From Cognatazoarcus halotolerans (GTDB lineage Bacteria; Pseudomonadota; Gammaproteobacteria; Burkholderiales; Rhodocyclaceae), in NCBI RefSeq assembly GCF_009800965.1, contig NZ_WUAF01000007.1:62001-126000 (forward strand): a stretch of DNA of 64,000 bases, read 5' to 3'. The notes beneath the pieces were generated by a model that was not told the origin of the DNA, searched no databases, and saw only the letters and a list, made by a program, of their open reading frames with translations. Below are positions 57,407-64,000 of this stretch, piece by piece; position 1 is the first letter of the stretch; each line of letters begins with the position of its first letter. The position numbers and the translations under genes were made by a program.

Positions 57407-58060
57407 TCAGTCGCTCCTGAAGCCGATGCGCGTGTGCGTGCCGTCGCAGAACGGTTTGTTGGCGGAGCCTCCGCAGCGGCACAGCGCTACCGACGTGCCC
57501 TGCCACGCAAGGCGTCCCGCGGCTGTGTGGATGCTCAGCTTGCCGCTGCACAGCAGCGGCCCGTCCTTGAGCGGCTGGATCGTCAAAGGGCCGCCTGCGG
57601 CGTCGAGCGGTGTTCCCTTCTCACCCACCGAGCCGTAGTCGCGGAAGTCCACGCTCTCGTGGCTGTTGTCGCAGAAGGGCTTGTTCTTCGAGGCGCCGCA
57701 GCGGCACAGCGCGGCGCGAAACTTCACGCCCGGCATGTCCGCGGGCGCGTCCGCAATGTTCAGCTCGCCGCGAAAGAACAGCGGACCGTTGCAGGCGATA
57801 TGCACGGTGTTCGCGCTGGGCGCCTTTTCGGCACTCCCGCCCGGTGCCCCCGCGTAGCTCAATGAACCGCTCGGACAGCGCTCGACAACATCCACCACCT
57901 CCGCCGCGCTTGCCAGATCCGGCTGGCACCACGGCTTGCGCCCACCCACGAACAACCCACCACCGGCCTTGCCACACTCGGCGATGTGAATGCACAAGCG
58001 TGTATCCCAGGTAACCTCGATGTCCTTGCCCGCAAACCTGACCCGTTGCTCCTTGCTCAT
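57407..58060 (-). CDS. double-CDGSH iron-sulfur protein with a Cys4 domain
   Basis: 217 residues. The N-terminal part has four Cys of a divergent 4Fe-4S domain (RLCIHIAECG, PWCQPD, ERCPSGS). Two CDGSH clusters follow: LCRCGASKNKPFCDNSH and LCRCGGSANKPFCDGTH, each giving three Cys and one His for a 2Fe-2S cluster. Bacterial members are redox or iron-handling proteins of unknown partner. Cytoplasmic. Confidence 0.92.
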   Translation of the reverse strand: MSKEQRVRFAGKDIEVTWDTRLCIHIAECGKAGGGLFVGGRKPWCQPDLASAAEVVDVVERCPSGSLSYAGAPGGSAEKAPSANTVHIACNGPLFFRGELNIADAPADMPGVKFRAALCRCGASKNKPFCDNSHESVDFRDYGSVGEKGTPLDAAGGPLTIQPLKDGPLLCSGKLSIHTAAGRLAWQGTSVALCRCGGSANKPFCDGTHTRIGFRSD

Positions 58061-58318
58061 GACGTTCCCTCCGTGGGCCTGTCTCCCGCTCTGTATCTAT
58101 AGACGGTAATCCGGTGGGGCACACGGAATGTTCCGGCAGGTAGGTCAGCCCCTGGTTTTCCGCCGGGTCGGCGCTCCGCATGGTGCGACAGAGGCCGCTT
58201 GATGATGCTGCATGACGACCTTGTGATTTTCTTCTAGACCTGACCCCCGTGTTTTGTGCCGAGTTCGGCGGGCCCATCCTGCGTCATGTATCGACCTTGT
58301 CGGACCCGTAAACAGAGC

Positions 58319-58636
58319 TTAGCCGCGAACCGGAGCGTGGCTGATGCTGGCTCCAATCAGGTTACGCATCCCTGCAAGCCAAGCACGGACTTCGTTGTCG
58401 TTTCTGCCAACCGATACCATTGTCGCGAAGTCATGCTCGACGCTCTGAAGCAGGTGTGTTGGGTGATCCGCCAGATAACGGTCGATCTGCTCGACGGTCC
58501 GCTCCACTTCGTCCCGCCATGTGGTTTGAACGAACTCGGCGATCACCTCGGCTTCAGTGTCGTGCTCATCGCACCAGTCCTGATGAAAGTACGCACAGAG
58601 AAGTTGCTCGAGCTGAGGGTATGCGGAGTTGCTCAT
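58319..58636 (-). CDS. CdiI-like immunity protein
   Basis: 105 acidic residues: YPQLEQLLCAYFHQDWCDEH, TWRDEVERTVEQIDRYLADH. The YPQLEQ...YFHQDW pattern is typical of a contact-dependent-inhibition immunity family. It starts 8 bases after the RNase A-type toxin gene in the same direction, as expected for a toxin/immunity pair. It should bind and block the toxin. Confidence 0.8.
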   Translation of the reverse strand: MSNSAYPQLEQLLCAYFHQDWCDEHDTEAEVIAEFVQTTWRDEVERTVEQIDRYLADHPTHLLQSVEHDFATMVSVGRNDNEVRAWLAGMRNLIGASISHAPVRG

Positions 58637-58644
58637 GACGGCGC

Positions 58645-59520
58645 TCAAGGAATGGGGAATGCCGTGAGTATGTAGTAAAGCTTTCCCTGGAAGGCCTTCT
58701 TCTGCAGAACGATGCGGACCTTCGACATGGGGGTGAGTTGCCCTGTGGCTCGAATGACGCCGTGTCCGATTTTGCCGGAAGCAGTCCAGTCGAAGGCCCG
58801 TTTTGCGTTCGGCGCCGCGGTTTCCGCCCATTGGGCAATCGCCGTCCGATTGGCATGCAATCCGCCTGAAACCACTCTTTCAGCCTGCGCAAGCGTCTCG
58901 AAAGATGATGCCGTCGGAATTTTCGGCTGCGCGACGAGCCGGGCCCGCAGTTGCGCCTCGGTTTGACCAACATGCCTTGCGATTGTGTGCCCACCTTGCG
59001 CTTCGTGACCAGCGAGACTGATTTTTCCGGCACGTACGGCCGCTATGCGAGCGGCGGCGAGCGCTCCAGCCACGAACAATGGCACGACGATGTCGACGCC
59101 GTGTCCAATGCGTTTCGCCGTGTCTTCGTCTACCCCGAGCAGCTGAGCGAGTGTTGTCGTCCCGTCGCTGGTGAGCGTGTCGGTTCTCCGACCGGTCCAG
59201 GCTTGCCGAACACCAGCCTGAAACGTATCCATGCCATGGAGACCGAGCGCACCGCCGCTAAGCTTGGTCAGCATCGTCGGCTCCGGAATCAGCAGCAGTG
59301 CGCCACCACCAAATACCTCAAGTGCCCCAAAGATCGCAGCGGCACTGCCCCATGCCCGGTTCGAGACGCTGGGCTCTTCCAATGTGCCGTTGGCAAGCAC
59401 TGCCGCAAGTTGCGGTGGGGTCAGAACAAGTGTCAGTCCTTCCTCTTCCACGGACATCTCCACATGCTGTGTGTAATCGGAAATCGGAGCACCAAAATAT
59501 GCCATTTCATTTTTTGTGTC
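58645..59520 (-). CDS. polymorphic toxin with CdiA-CT RNase A-type domain
   Basis: About 291 residues. The C-terminal part (about 180-291) matches bacterial RNase A-like CdiA toxins: GGHTIARHVGQTEAQLRARL, ASSFETLAQAERVVSGGL and MSKVRIVLQKKAFQG near the end. The N-terminal part has hydrophobic stretches (AAAIFGALEVFGGGALLLIP; VVPLFVAGALAAARIAAV) that may aid membrane passage or pairing with a secretion system. No CdiA filament, PAAR, VgrG or CdiB is present. Start uncertain (ATG 59520 or 59550). The region is visibly AT-richer than its neighbours, suggesting transfer. Confidence 0.78.
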   Translation of the reverse strand, partial: DTKNEMAYFGAPISDYTQHVEMSVEEEGLTLVLTPPQLAAVLANGTLEEPSVSNRAWGSAAAIFGALEVFGGGALLLIPEPTMLTKLSGGALGLHGMDTFQAGVRQAWTGRRTDTLTSDGTTTLAQLLGVDEDTAKRIGHGVDIVVPLFVAGALAAARIAAVRAGKISLAGHEAQGGHTIARHVGQTEAQLRARLVAQPKIPTASSFETLAQAERVVSGGLHANRTAIAQWAETAAPNAKRAFDWTASGKIGHGVIRATGQLTPMSKVRIVLQKKAFQGKLYYILTAFPIP

Positions 59521-59550
59521 CATTTCACGAAGAGATAAATCGACCCGCAT

Positions 59551-60090
59551 CTCGGCTGGGTGCTTCCCATCACGTCAGAAAGGAAAGGGACTTGTACACA
59601 TGCTGTGTCAGCATCGGCCGGCTACTTCAAGAAGGGCGCTGATGATCTCCCTAGCGGGTAGTAGTGCATCGCGTCTGCGGTCATTTGAATACCCTGCCGT
59701 TTCCGGTGATGGTCTGGCGCAGCGTGGCGAGCCATTGGTCGTATTTAAACTGGTTGCGTCGCAGGACGTCGGTGAGGCGTTTTAGCCGGCTGGGTCTCTT
59801 CCGCGGTGGGCGCGGTTTGGATTCCGGCCGAGCAACGCGTCTGGGCGTGAGGAAGGAGTTCACGTCAGGCATAGGGGCGTCGTGCTTGTTGCGTTCGTAG
59901 TAGAGCGACGCTTCCCGGATCTTGCTGAGCTGTTCGCAAGCGTGGGGTCCGCAAGCCGGGGGTCGGGTCTATTAAAGTAGCAACGGCTCGAAGAGTCGCA
60001 CGCAGACCATCTGACACTGCCTGCTGCAAGAATCCGCTCCTCGTGCAAACATGCAGCTTGTCCTGATCACCCTGCCGGAAGGATTCAAGC
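59551..60090. other. intergenic region upstream of the aldehyde dehydrogenase
   Basis: About 540 AT-richer bases. Holds the remnant described below and presumably promoters for the toxin and dehydrogenase genes. The 12-mer CACATGCTGTGT occurs at 59461 and 59597, of unclear meaning. Confidence 0.4.
59681..59955 (-). pseudogene. unidentified coding remnant
   Basis: A minus-strand frame reads ACEQLSKIREASLYYERNKH, then PMPDVNSFLTPRR and LKRLTDVLRRNQFKYDQWLA, ending in a stop at 59681. The composition looks like real protein. The frame opens after a stop near 59965 with no start codon except ATG 59872. It may be the tail of a truncated gene. Family not recognised. Confidence 0.35.
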
Positions 60091-61524
60091 ATGCGCGACT
60101 ACCTCAAGTTCTACATCGACGGCCGCTGGGCCGACCCCGTGGTTCCGAAGACGCTGGATGTCATCAACCCCGCCACCGAGGGCGTGGCCGGGCGGATCTC
60201 GATGGGGTCGGCGGCGGACGTGGATGCGGCGGTACTGGCCGCGCGGCGTGCCTTCGCGAGCTATTCGCAGACCTCGGTGGACGAGCGGGTGGCCCTGCTC
60301 GAGCGCATCATCGCCGAGTACCGAAAGCGCCACGACGACATGGCGGCTGCGATCACCGAAGAGATGGGTGCGCCCGTCGCACTCGCGCAGAAGGCCCAAG
60401 CGGCGATGGGCATCGGCCACCTGCAGACCGCGCTGGCGGTGCTCAAGGACTACGCCTTCAGCGAGCAGCGCGGCAGCACGCTGATCGTCAAGGAGCCGAT
60501 CGGGGTGTGCGGGCTGATCACGCCTTGGAACTGGCCGGTCAACCAGATCGCCTGCAAGGTGGCGCCGGCCCTCGCCACCGGCTGCACCATGGTGCTCAAG
60601 CCCTCGGAGATCGCGCCCTTCTCGGCCCAGGTGTGGACCGAGATCCTCGATGCGGCCGGCGTTCCGGCGGGGGTCTTCAACCTGGTCAATGGCGACGGCC
60701 CGACGGTGGGCGCGGCGATCTCGGGCCACCCGGAGGTTGACCTGGTGTCCTTTACTGGCAGCACCCGCGCCGGCATCGAGGTGGCGCGCAACGCGGCGCC
60801 CACGGTTAAGCGGGTGCACCAGGAGCTGGGCGGCAAGTCGCCCAATATCATCCTGCCCGACGCCGACCTGGCCAAGGCAGTCGCGGCCGGGGTGCGCTCG
60901 GTCATGAACAACTCGGGACAGAGCTGCAACGCGCCGACCCGCATGCTGGTGCCGAACAGCCGCATGGACGAGGCGCTGGCGATCGCGAAGGAAACTGCGG
61001 GGTCGGTGACCGTAGGCGATCCCGCCAGCGACGCGGCGATGGGACCGGTGATCTCGAAGGCGCAGTGGGACAAGATCGAGGGCCTGATCGCCAAGGGCAT
61101 CGAGGAGGGCGCCGAGCTGGTAACCGGCGGCCTCGGCAAACCCGAAGGCCTCGACGCCGGCTACTACGTCAAGCCGACCGTGCTCGGGCGGGTAAACAAT
61201 GGCATGACGGTGGCGCGCGAGGAAATCTTCGGGCCGGTGCTGAGCATCCTCGGCTACGACACGGTCGATGAGGCGGTCGCTATCGCCAACGATACGCCGT
61301 ATGGCCTCGCCGCCTATGTTTCGGGCGGCGACCCCGAGGCAACCCGCGCGGTGGCCCGCCGGCTGCGTGCCGGCCAGGTCAACATCAACCGCGCCGCCCC
61401 CGACCTGATGGCGCCTTTCGGCGGCTTCAAGCAGTCCGGCAACGGCCGCGAATGGGGTGAGCAGGCCTTCGGCGAGTTCCTCGAGGTCAAGGCCATGCTC
61501 GGCTACGCGGCGAAGGCGGGCTGA
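60091..61524 (+). CDS. aldehyde dehydrogenase family protein
   Basis: 477 residues. NAD(P) site and catalytic residues: TPWNWPVNQIACKVAPALA, SFTGSTRAGIEVA, QELGGKSPNI (general-base Glu) and NNSGQSCNAPTRM (nucleophile Cys), then EEIFGPVLSI. Oxidises an aldehyde to its acid with NAD(P); which aldehyde is unclear. A small ORF follows by 37 bases. Confidence 0.92.
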   Translation: MRDYLKFYIDGRWADPVVPKTLDVINPATEGVAGRISMGSAADVDAAVLAARRAFASYSQTSVDERVALLERIIAEYRKRHDDMAAAITEEMGAPVALAQKAQAAMGIGHLQTALAVLKDYAFSEQRGSTLIVKEPIGVCGLITPWNWPVNQIACKVAPALATGCTMVLKPSEIAPFSAQVWTEILDAAGVPAGVFNLVNGDGPTVGAAISGHPEVDLVSFTGSTRAGIEVARNAAPTVKRVHQELGGKSPNIILPDADLAKAVAAGVRSVMNNSGQSCNAPTRMLVPNSRMDEALAIAKETAGSVTVGDPASDAAMGPVISKAQWDKIEGLIAKGIEEGAELVTGGLGKPEGLDAGYYVKPTVLGRVNNGMTVAREEIFGPVLSILGYDTVDEAVAIANDTPYGLAAYVSGGDPEATRAVARRLRAGQVNINRAAPDLMAPFGGFKQSGNGREWGEQAFGEFLEVKAMLGYAAKAG

Positions 61525-61561
61525 TGGACATCGTCGTCAGAATCAGCGCGGCAGGTCCGCG

Positions 61562-61885
61562 ATGAAGCTCGCCCAGCTCCCCTACGGCGCTCGCTTCGAA
61601 TACAAGGGCATGGTGCTGACCAAGACCGGGCCGATGACCGCGGCGGCCGAGAACGGCGCCCAGCACTTCATCCCCAAGTTCGCGGTGCTCAAGCCGGTGG
61701 ATGGCGAGGCGGCCCCGCCGCCAGCGGAGTCGCGCAGCCTGGACGCCGCCCGGGTGCTGGCGGCCTTCGAGGCCTACCATGCGACCGCCCTGAGGCAGGC
61801 CGACGAAGCCGGGAAGATGGCACTCACCGCGGCGCGGGCGAGGTTTCTCGCCTCGCTGGAGCAGACGGCGCCGGACGAACCCTGA
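61562..61885 (+). CDS. small hypothetical protein
   Basis: 107 residues, no signal or membrane segment. The N-terminus LAQLPYGARFEYKGMVLTKT is beta-rich; the C-terminal half is helical (ALRQADEAGKMALTAARARF). Follows the aldehyde dehydrogenase closely and may share its transcript. Confidence 0.6.
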   Translation: MKLAQLPYGARFEYKGMVLTKTGPMTAAAENGAQHFIPKFAVLKPVDGEAAPPPAESRSLDAARVLAAFEAYHATALRQADEAGKMALTAARARFLASLEQTAPDEP

Positions 61886-61912
61886 AAGCCCTGCCAAGCG
61901 GTCAAGCCGTCG

Positions 61913-62809
61913 TCACACCAGCGGGGTCTCGGCAAACTGCCGCGCCAGAAAGTCGACCAACGCGCGGACCTTGGGTGCGACGTGCTTGCGGGTGGGATAC
62001 ATCGCGAAGATGCCGAACTCCAGTGAGCGAAACTCGGGCATCAACTCGACCAGCGCGCCCGATACGAGGTCGCTGCCGACCAGGAAGGTCGGTTGCAGGA
62101 TGATGCCCTGGTGCGCCAGCGCCGCCGCGCGGCAGGTATCGCCGCTGTTGGTATGCATGACCGGCGCGGTCTTCACGCTGACCGGCCCGCCGGGCCCGTC
62201 GAAATGCCATTCGTCCCGCGTCGCGAGGTAGCTGTAGGAGATGATGTCGTGGCCGGCCAGTTCCAGCGGATGCTCCGGCACGCCACGCGCCTGCAGGTAG
62301 ACGGGCGAGGCGCACAACACCATCCGGGTGCTCGCCAGCCGTTTGCTGACCAGGGTTGATGCGGGCAAGCTGGCGATGCGGATCGCCAGGTCGTAGCCTT
62401 CCTCGACCAGATCCACCGTGCGGTCAGACAGGGTCACGTCGAGCTGGACCTGCGGGTGTTGTTCGCGAAACGCGCCCCACAGCGGCGCCAGATGGCGAAT
62501 CCCGAAGGTGACCGGGGCATTCACCCGCAGCAGCCCGCGGGCTGCCGCGCTGCGCGAGTCGAGTTCGGCCTCGGCTTCTTCCAGGCCGGAGAGCAGCTCG
62601 CGGCAGCGCTGGTAAAAGACCTCGCCCTCCTCGGTCAGCGACAGGCGCCGGGTGGTACGGTGCAGCAGCCTCACGCCAAGACGCGTCTCGAGTTCGCCGA
62701 CGTGGCGCGACACCGCGGCCTTGGACATCTCGAGCACATCCGCGGCCTTCACGAAGCTGCCGGCGTCGACCACAGCGGCAAAGGTCTGCATCTCCAGAAA
62801 TCGATCCAT
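61913..62809 (-). CDS. LysR-type transcriptional regulator
   Basis: 298 residues. N-terminal helix-turn-helix MDRFLEMQTFAAVVDAGSFV then KAADVLEMSKAAVSRHVGEL, and a LysR substrate-binding domain (LLRVNAPVTFGIRHLAPLWG; VDLVEEGYDLAIRI). It is divergent from the SnoaL-like gene, its likely target. Effector unknown. Confidence 0.92.
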   Translation of the reverse strand: MDRFLEMQTFAAVVDAGSFVKAADVLEMSKAAVSRHVGELETRLGVRLLHRTTRRLSLTEEGEVFYQRCRELLSGLEEAEAELDSRSAAARGLLRVNAPVTFGIRHLAPLWGAFREQHPQVQLDVTLSDRTVDLVEEGYDLAIRIASLPASTLVSKRLASTRMVLCASPVYLQARGVPEHPLELAGHDIISYSYLATRDEWHFDGPGGPVSVKTAPVMHTNSGDTCRAAALAHQGIILQPTFLVGSDLVSGALVELMPEFRSLEFGIFAMYPTRKHVAPKVRALVDFLARQFAETPLV

Positions 62810-62949
62810 TGTCTCGAATCTCGGCACTGTCTGTCTTCGGGTGGCCAGTTTATCCCATCAGAGGCGTTGAATAGAGTGATCTTCGTGCTGGCACTTTGCC
62901 ACACCGGGAGGCTCAGGCACTCCCGATCAACCCCACGGAAGGACACGAC

Positions 62950-63531
62950 ATGAACACCCGAATCCGGACGCTCACAACAGCCGCCCTGCTTTGCGCATGC
63001 GCCGTGCCGGCGCTCGCCCAGACCACCGAAGCCTCCACCACCGATCCACGAATGCTCACCTCCCTGCTCGGCGAGCTGGCACGCTACCAGGCCGACGAGC
63101 AGCGCACGGCGAGGAACATCGCCACCTTCGACACGCTCGATTTCGACGTCTTCACCAACCAGAAGTGGGACCGGCTGAAGGAAAGCCACGCCCCGGACAT
63201 CGTCGTGCATTGGCCGGACGGCCACCAGACCAAGGGGATCGACGTCCATATTGCGGACCTGAAGGCAATGTTCGTATTTGCGCCGGATACCCGTATCGAG
63301 ACCCACCCGGTCAAGTTCGGCCAGGGTGAGTGGACCGCGGTGATCGGGGTGATGGAGGGAACATTCACCCGACCGATGCCGATAGGCGACGGCAAGACGA
63401 TTGCCCCGACCGGCAAGGCCTACAAGCTGACCATGGCGACCATCGGCCACTGGAAGGGCGACACCATGGATGCGGAATACCTGTTCTGGGACAACGCGAG
63501 CTTCATGAAGCAGATCGGACTGGGCCAGTAA
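62950..63531 (+). CDS. secreted SnoaL/NTF2-like protein
   Basis: 193 residues with signal peptide (TTAALLCACAVPALAQ) and an NTF2-like cone fold: FDTLDFDVFTNQKWDRLKES, PDIVVHWPDGHQTKGID, WTAVIGVMEGTFTRPM and MDAEYLFWDNASFMKQIGLG. Family members bind or cyclise small molecules, but no activity can be assigned. A very strong hairpin terminator follows. Confidence 0.82.
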   Translation: MNTRIRTLTTAALLCACAVPALAQTTEASTTDPRMLTSLLGELARYQADEQRTARNIATFDTLDFDVFTNQKWDRLKESHAPDIVVHWPDGHQTKGIDVHIADLKAMFVFAPDTRIETHPVKFGQGEWTAVIGVMEGTFTRPMPIGDGKTIAPTGKAYKLTMATIGHWKGDTMDAEYLFWDNASFMKQIGLGQ

Positions 63532-63557
63532 ACAGCCTCTTCCGACAAGCTTTCATT

Positions 63558-63593
63558 CAATACGGCGGCCGATTGCGATCGGCCGCCGTATTG
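63558..63593. terminator. strong hairpin terminator
   Basis: A perfect 16-bp stem with a four-base loop, core TACGGCGGCCGAT / ATCGGCCGCCGTA, 26 bases after the SnoaL-like gene. Its arm shares ACGGCGGCCGA with the terminator at 53.9 kb. Confidence 0.75.
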
Positions 63594-63649
63594 CGTCTAC
63601 CGTGGCCTTGCCTCTTGGTACCGGAGAAGCGATTTCAACGAGGCTGATT

Positions 63650-63666
63650 GTTTCGATATCAGAAAC
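63650..63666. promoter_or_regulatory. palindrome GTTTC-N7-GAAAC upstream of the oxidoreductase gene
   Basis: Short perfect inverted repeat with an inner GATATC, about 120 bases upstream of the oxidoreductase start. Possible operator; no regulator identified. Confidence 0.3.
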
Positions 63667-63783
63667 AGTTGATCTCATGAAAGGCCGTTTATCTGCAGGA
63701 TCGTCGTCATTAAAGTTCAGTCCATGGGCAGCGAGGCTGCACATCCCGCAACGGGAACCACCACAAACGACAGAGGACTGATC

Positions 63784-64000
63784 ATGAAAATCACCGTAAT
63801 CGGCGCCGGCAACATGGGCTCGGCATTCGTCAAGCAACTCACCCTCGCAGGCCACCAAGTCTCGGTCACCGCGCGCGACGCCGACAAGGCCGCCCGCGTC
63901 GCGGCCGCAAACCCGGGTGCCAAGGCAGTGCCCACGGCCGGCGCCGCCGAAGGCGCGGACGCGGTGGTGCTCGCCACCGGCTACGCCGATGCGGTCGCCG
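63784..64000 (+). CDS. NADP oxidoreductase, F420-dependent type (partial)
   Basis: The first 72 residues only; the gene runs off the window. MKITVIGAGNMGSAFVKQLT is a Rossmann NADP-binding site, then GHQVSVTARDADKAARVA and DAVVLATGYADAVA. This fits coenzyme F420-dependent NADP oxidoreductase-like proteins common next to LysR genes. Confidence 0.75.
   Translation, partial: MKITVIGAGNMGSAFVKQLTLAGHQVSVTARDADKAARVAAANPGAKAVPTAGAAEGADAVVLATGYADAVA

Noticed and set aside
59461-59608. Direct repeat CACATGCTGTGT near the toxin gene
   Set aside because: Only 12 bases, no duplicated flanks and no mobile element ends; probably chance.

Overview
The window looks like chromosomal DNA from a GC-rich betaproteobacterium, most likely a Rhodocyclales/Zoogloeaceae relative (Thauera/Azoarcus-like). 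This is an inference from high GC, many GTG/TTG starts, PEP-CTERM proteins, NnrU, NorR, a large PAS hybrid kinase and a one-gene pyruvate carboxylase. No rRNA, tRNA, CRISPR array or intact insertion sequence was seen.

Layout. 0-5.1 kb: class I ribonucleotide reductase operon (nrdA, a small ORF, nrdB, a GNAT gene) on the minus strand, preceded by a cobalamin riboswitch and a hairpin that covers the nrdA ribosome binding site. 5.5-14 kb: orphan hypE, a MOSC protein, Epd-like dehydrogenase, periplasmic glycerophosphodiesterase, two PEP-CTERM proteins (one a secreted endonuclease/phosphatase-fold enzyme), an old-yellow-enzyme reductase and an HxlR regulator. 14-23.8 kb: GNAT, an ECF sigma factor operon with a Tat-exported ferritin-like protein and a broken cytochrome c gene, a phosphoesterase, the Gdx exporter, a class A beta-lactamase, small secreted Cys-rich proteins, an ArsR regulator with a palindromic operator, NIPSNAP and ABM proteins, and a FetAB-type transporter.

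23.9-28.7 kb: a periplasmic copper/cytochrome operon (NirK-like cupredoxin, diheme cytochrome c, monoheme cytochrome c, two-domain multicopper oxidase). It faces a divergent norR. The intergenic region holds three GTC-N5-GAC sites, an AT-rich patch and a sigma-54-like promoter, in the order expected for NO-responsive NorR control. The NirK-like protein lacks the usual catalytic His motif, and no NO reductase gene is present.

29-42.4 kb: a 1712-residue five-PAS hybrid kinase, an SDR, an orphan MbcA/ParS-type domain, a VOC protein, a chemotaxis receptor, a membrane TIR protein and pyruvate carboxylase. 42.8-51.4 kb: a probable conflict (defence) island with a patatin phospholipase, a TPR protein with Rossmann-like ends, a small cupin, a SLOG-TIR fusion, decayed coding remnants and a 1003-residue phosphoesterase-STAND ATPase-TPR protein carrying a 207-bp in-frame tandem repeat.

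51.6-64 kb: GNAT, msrB-msrA, TerC/Alx under a yybP-ykoY (Mn2+) riboswitch with a terminator, NnrU, a FixH-like protein, a Cys-cluster protein, a double-CDGSH Fe-S protein, a polymorphic RNase A-type toxin with its CdiI-like immunity gene in AT-richer DNA, an aldehyde dehydrogenase, LysR, a secreted SnoaL-like protein and the start of an F420-dependent-type NADP oxidoreductase.

The most promising undescribed systems are the NorR-linked copper operon, the SLOG-TIR/patatin/STAND island and the stand-alone RNase A toxin/immunity pair.
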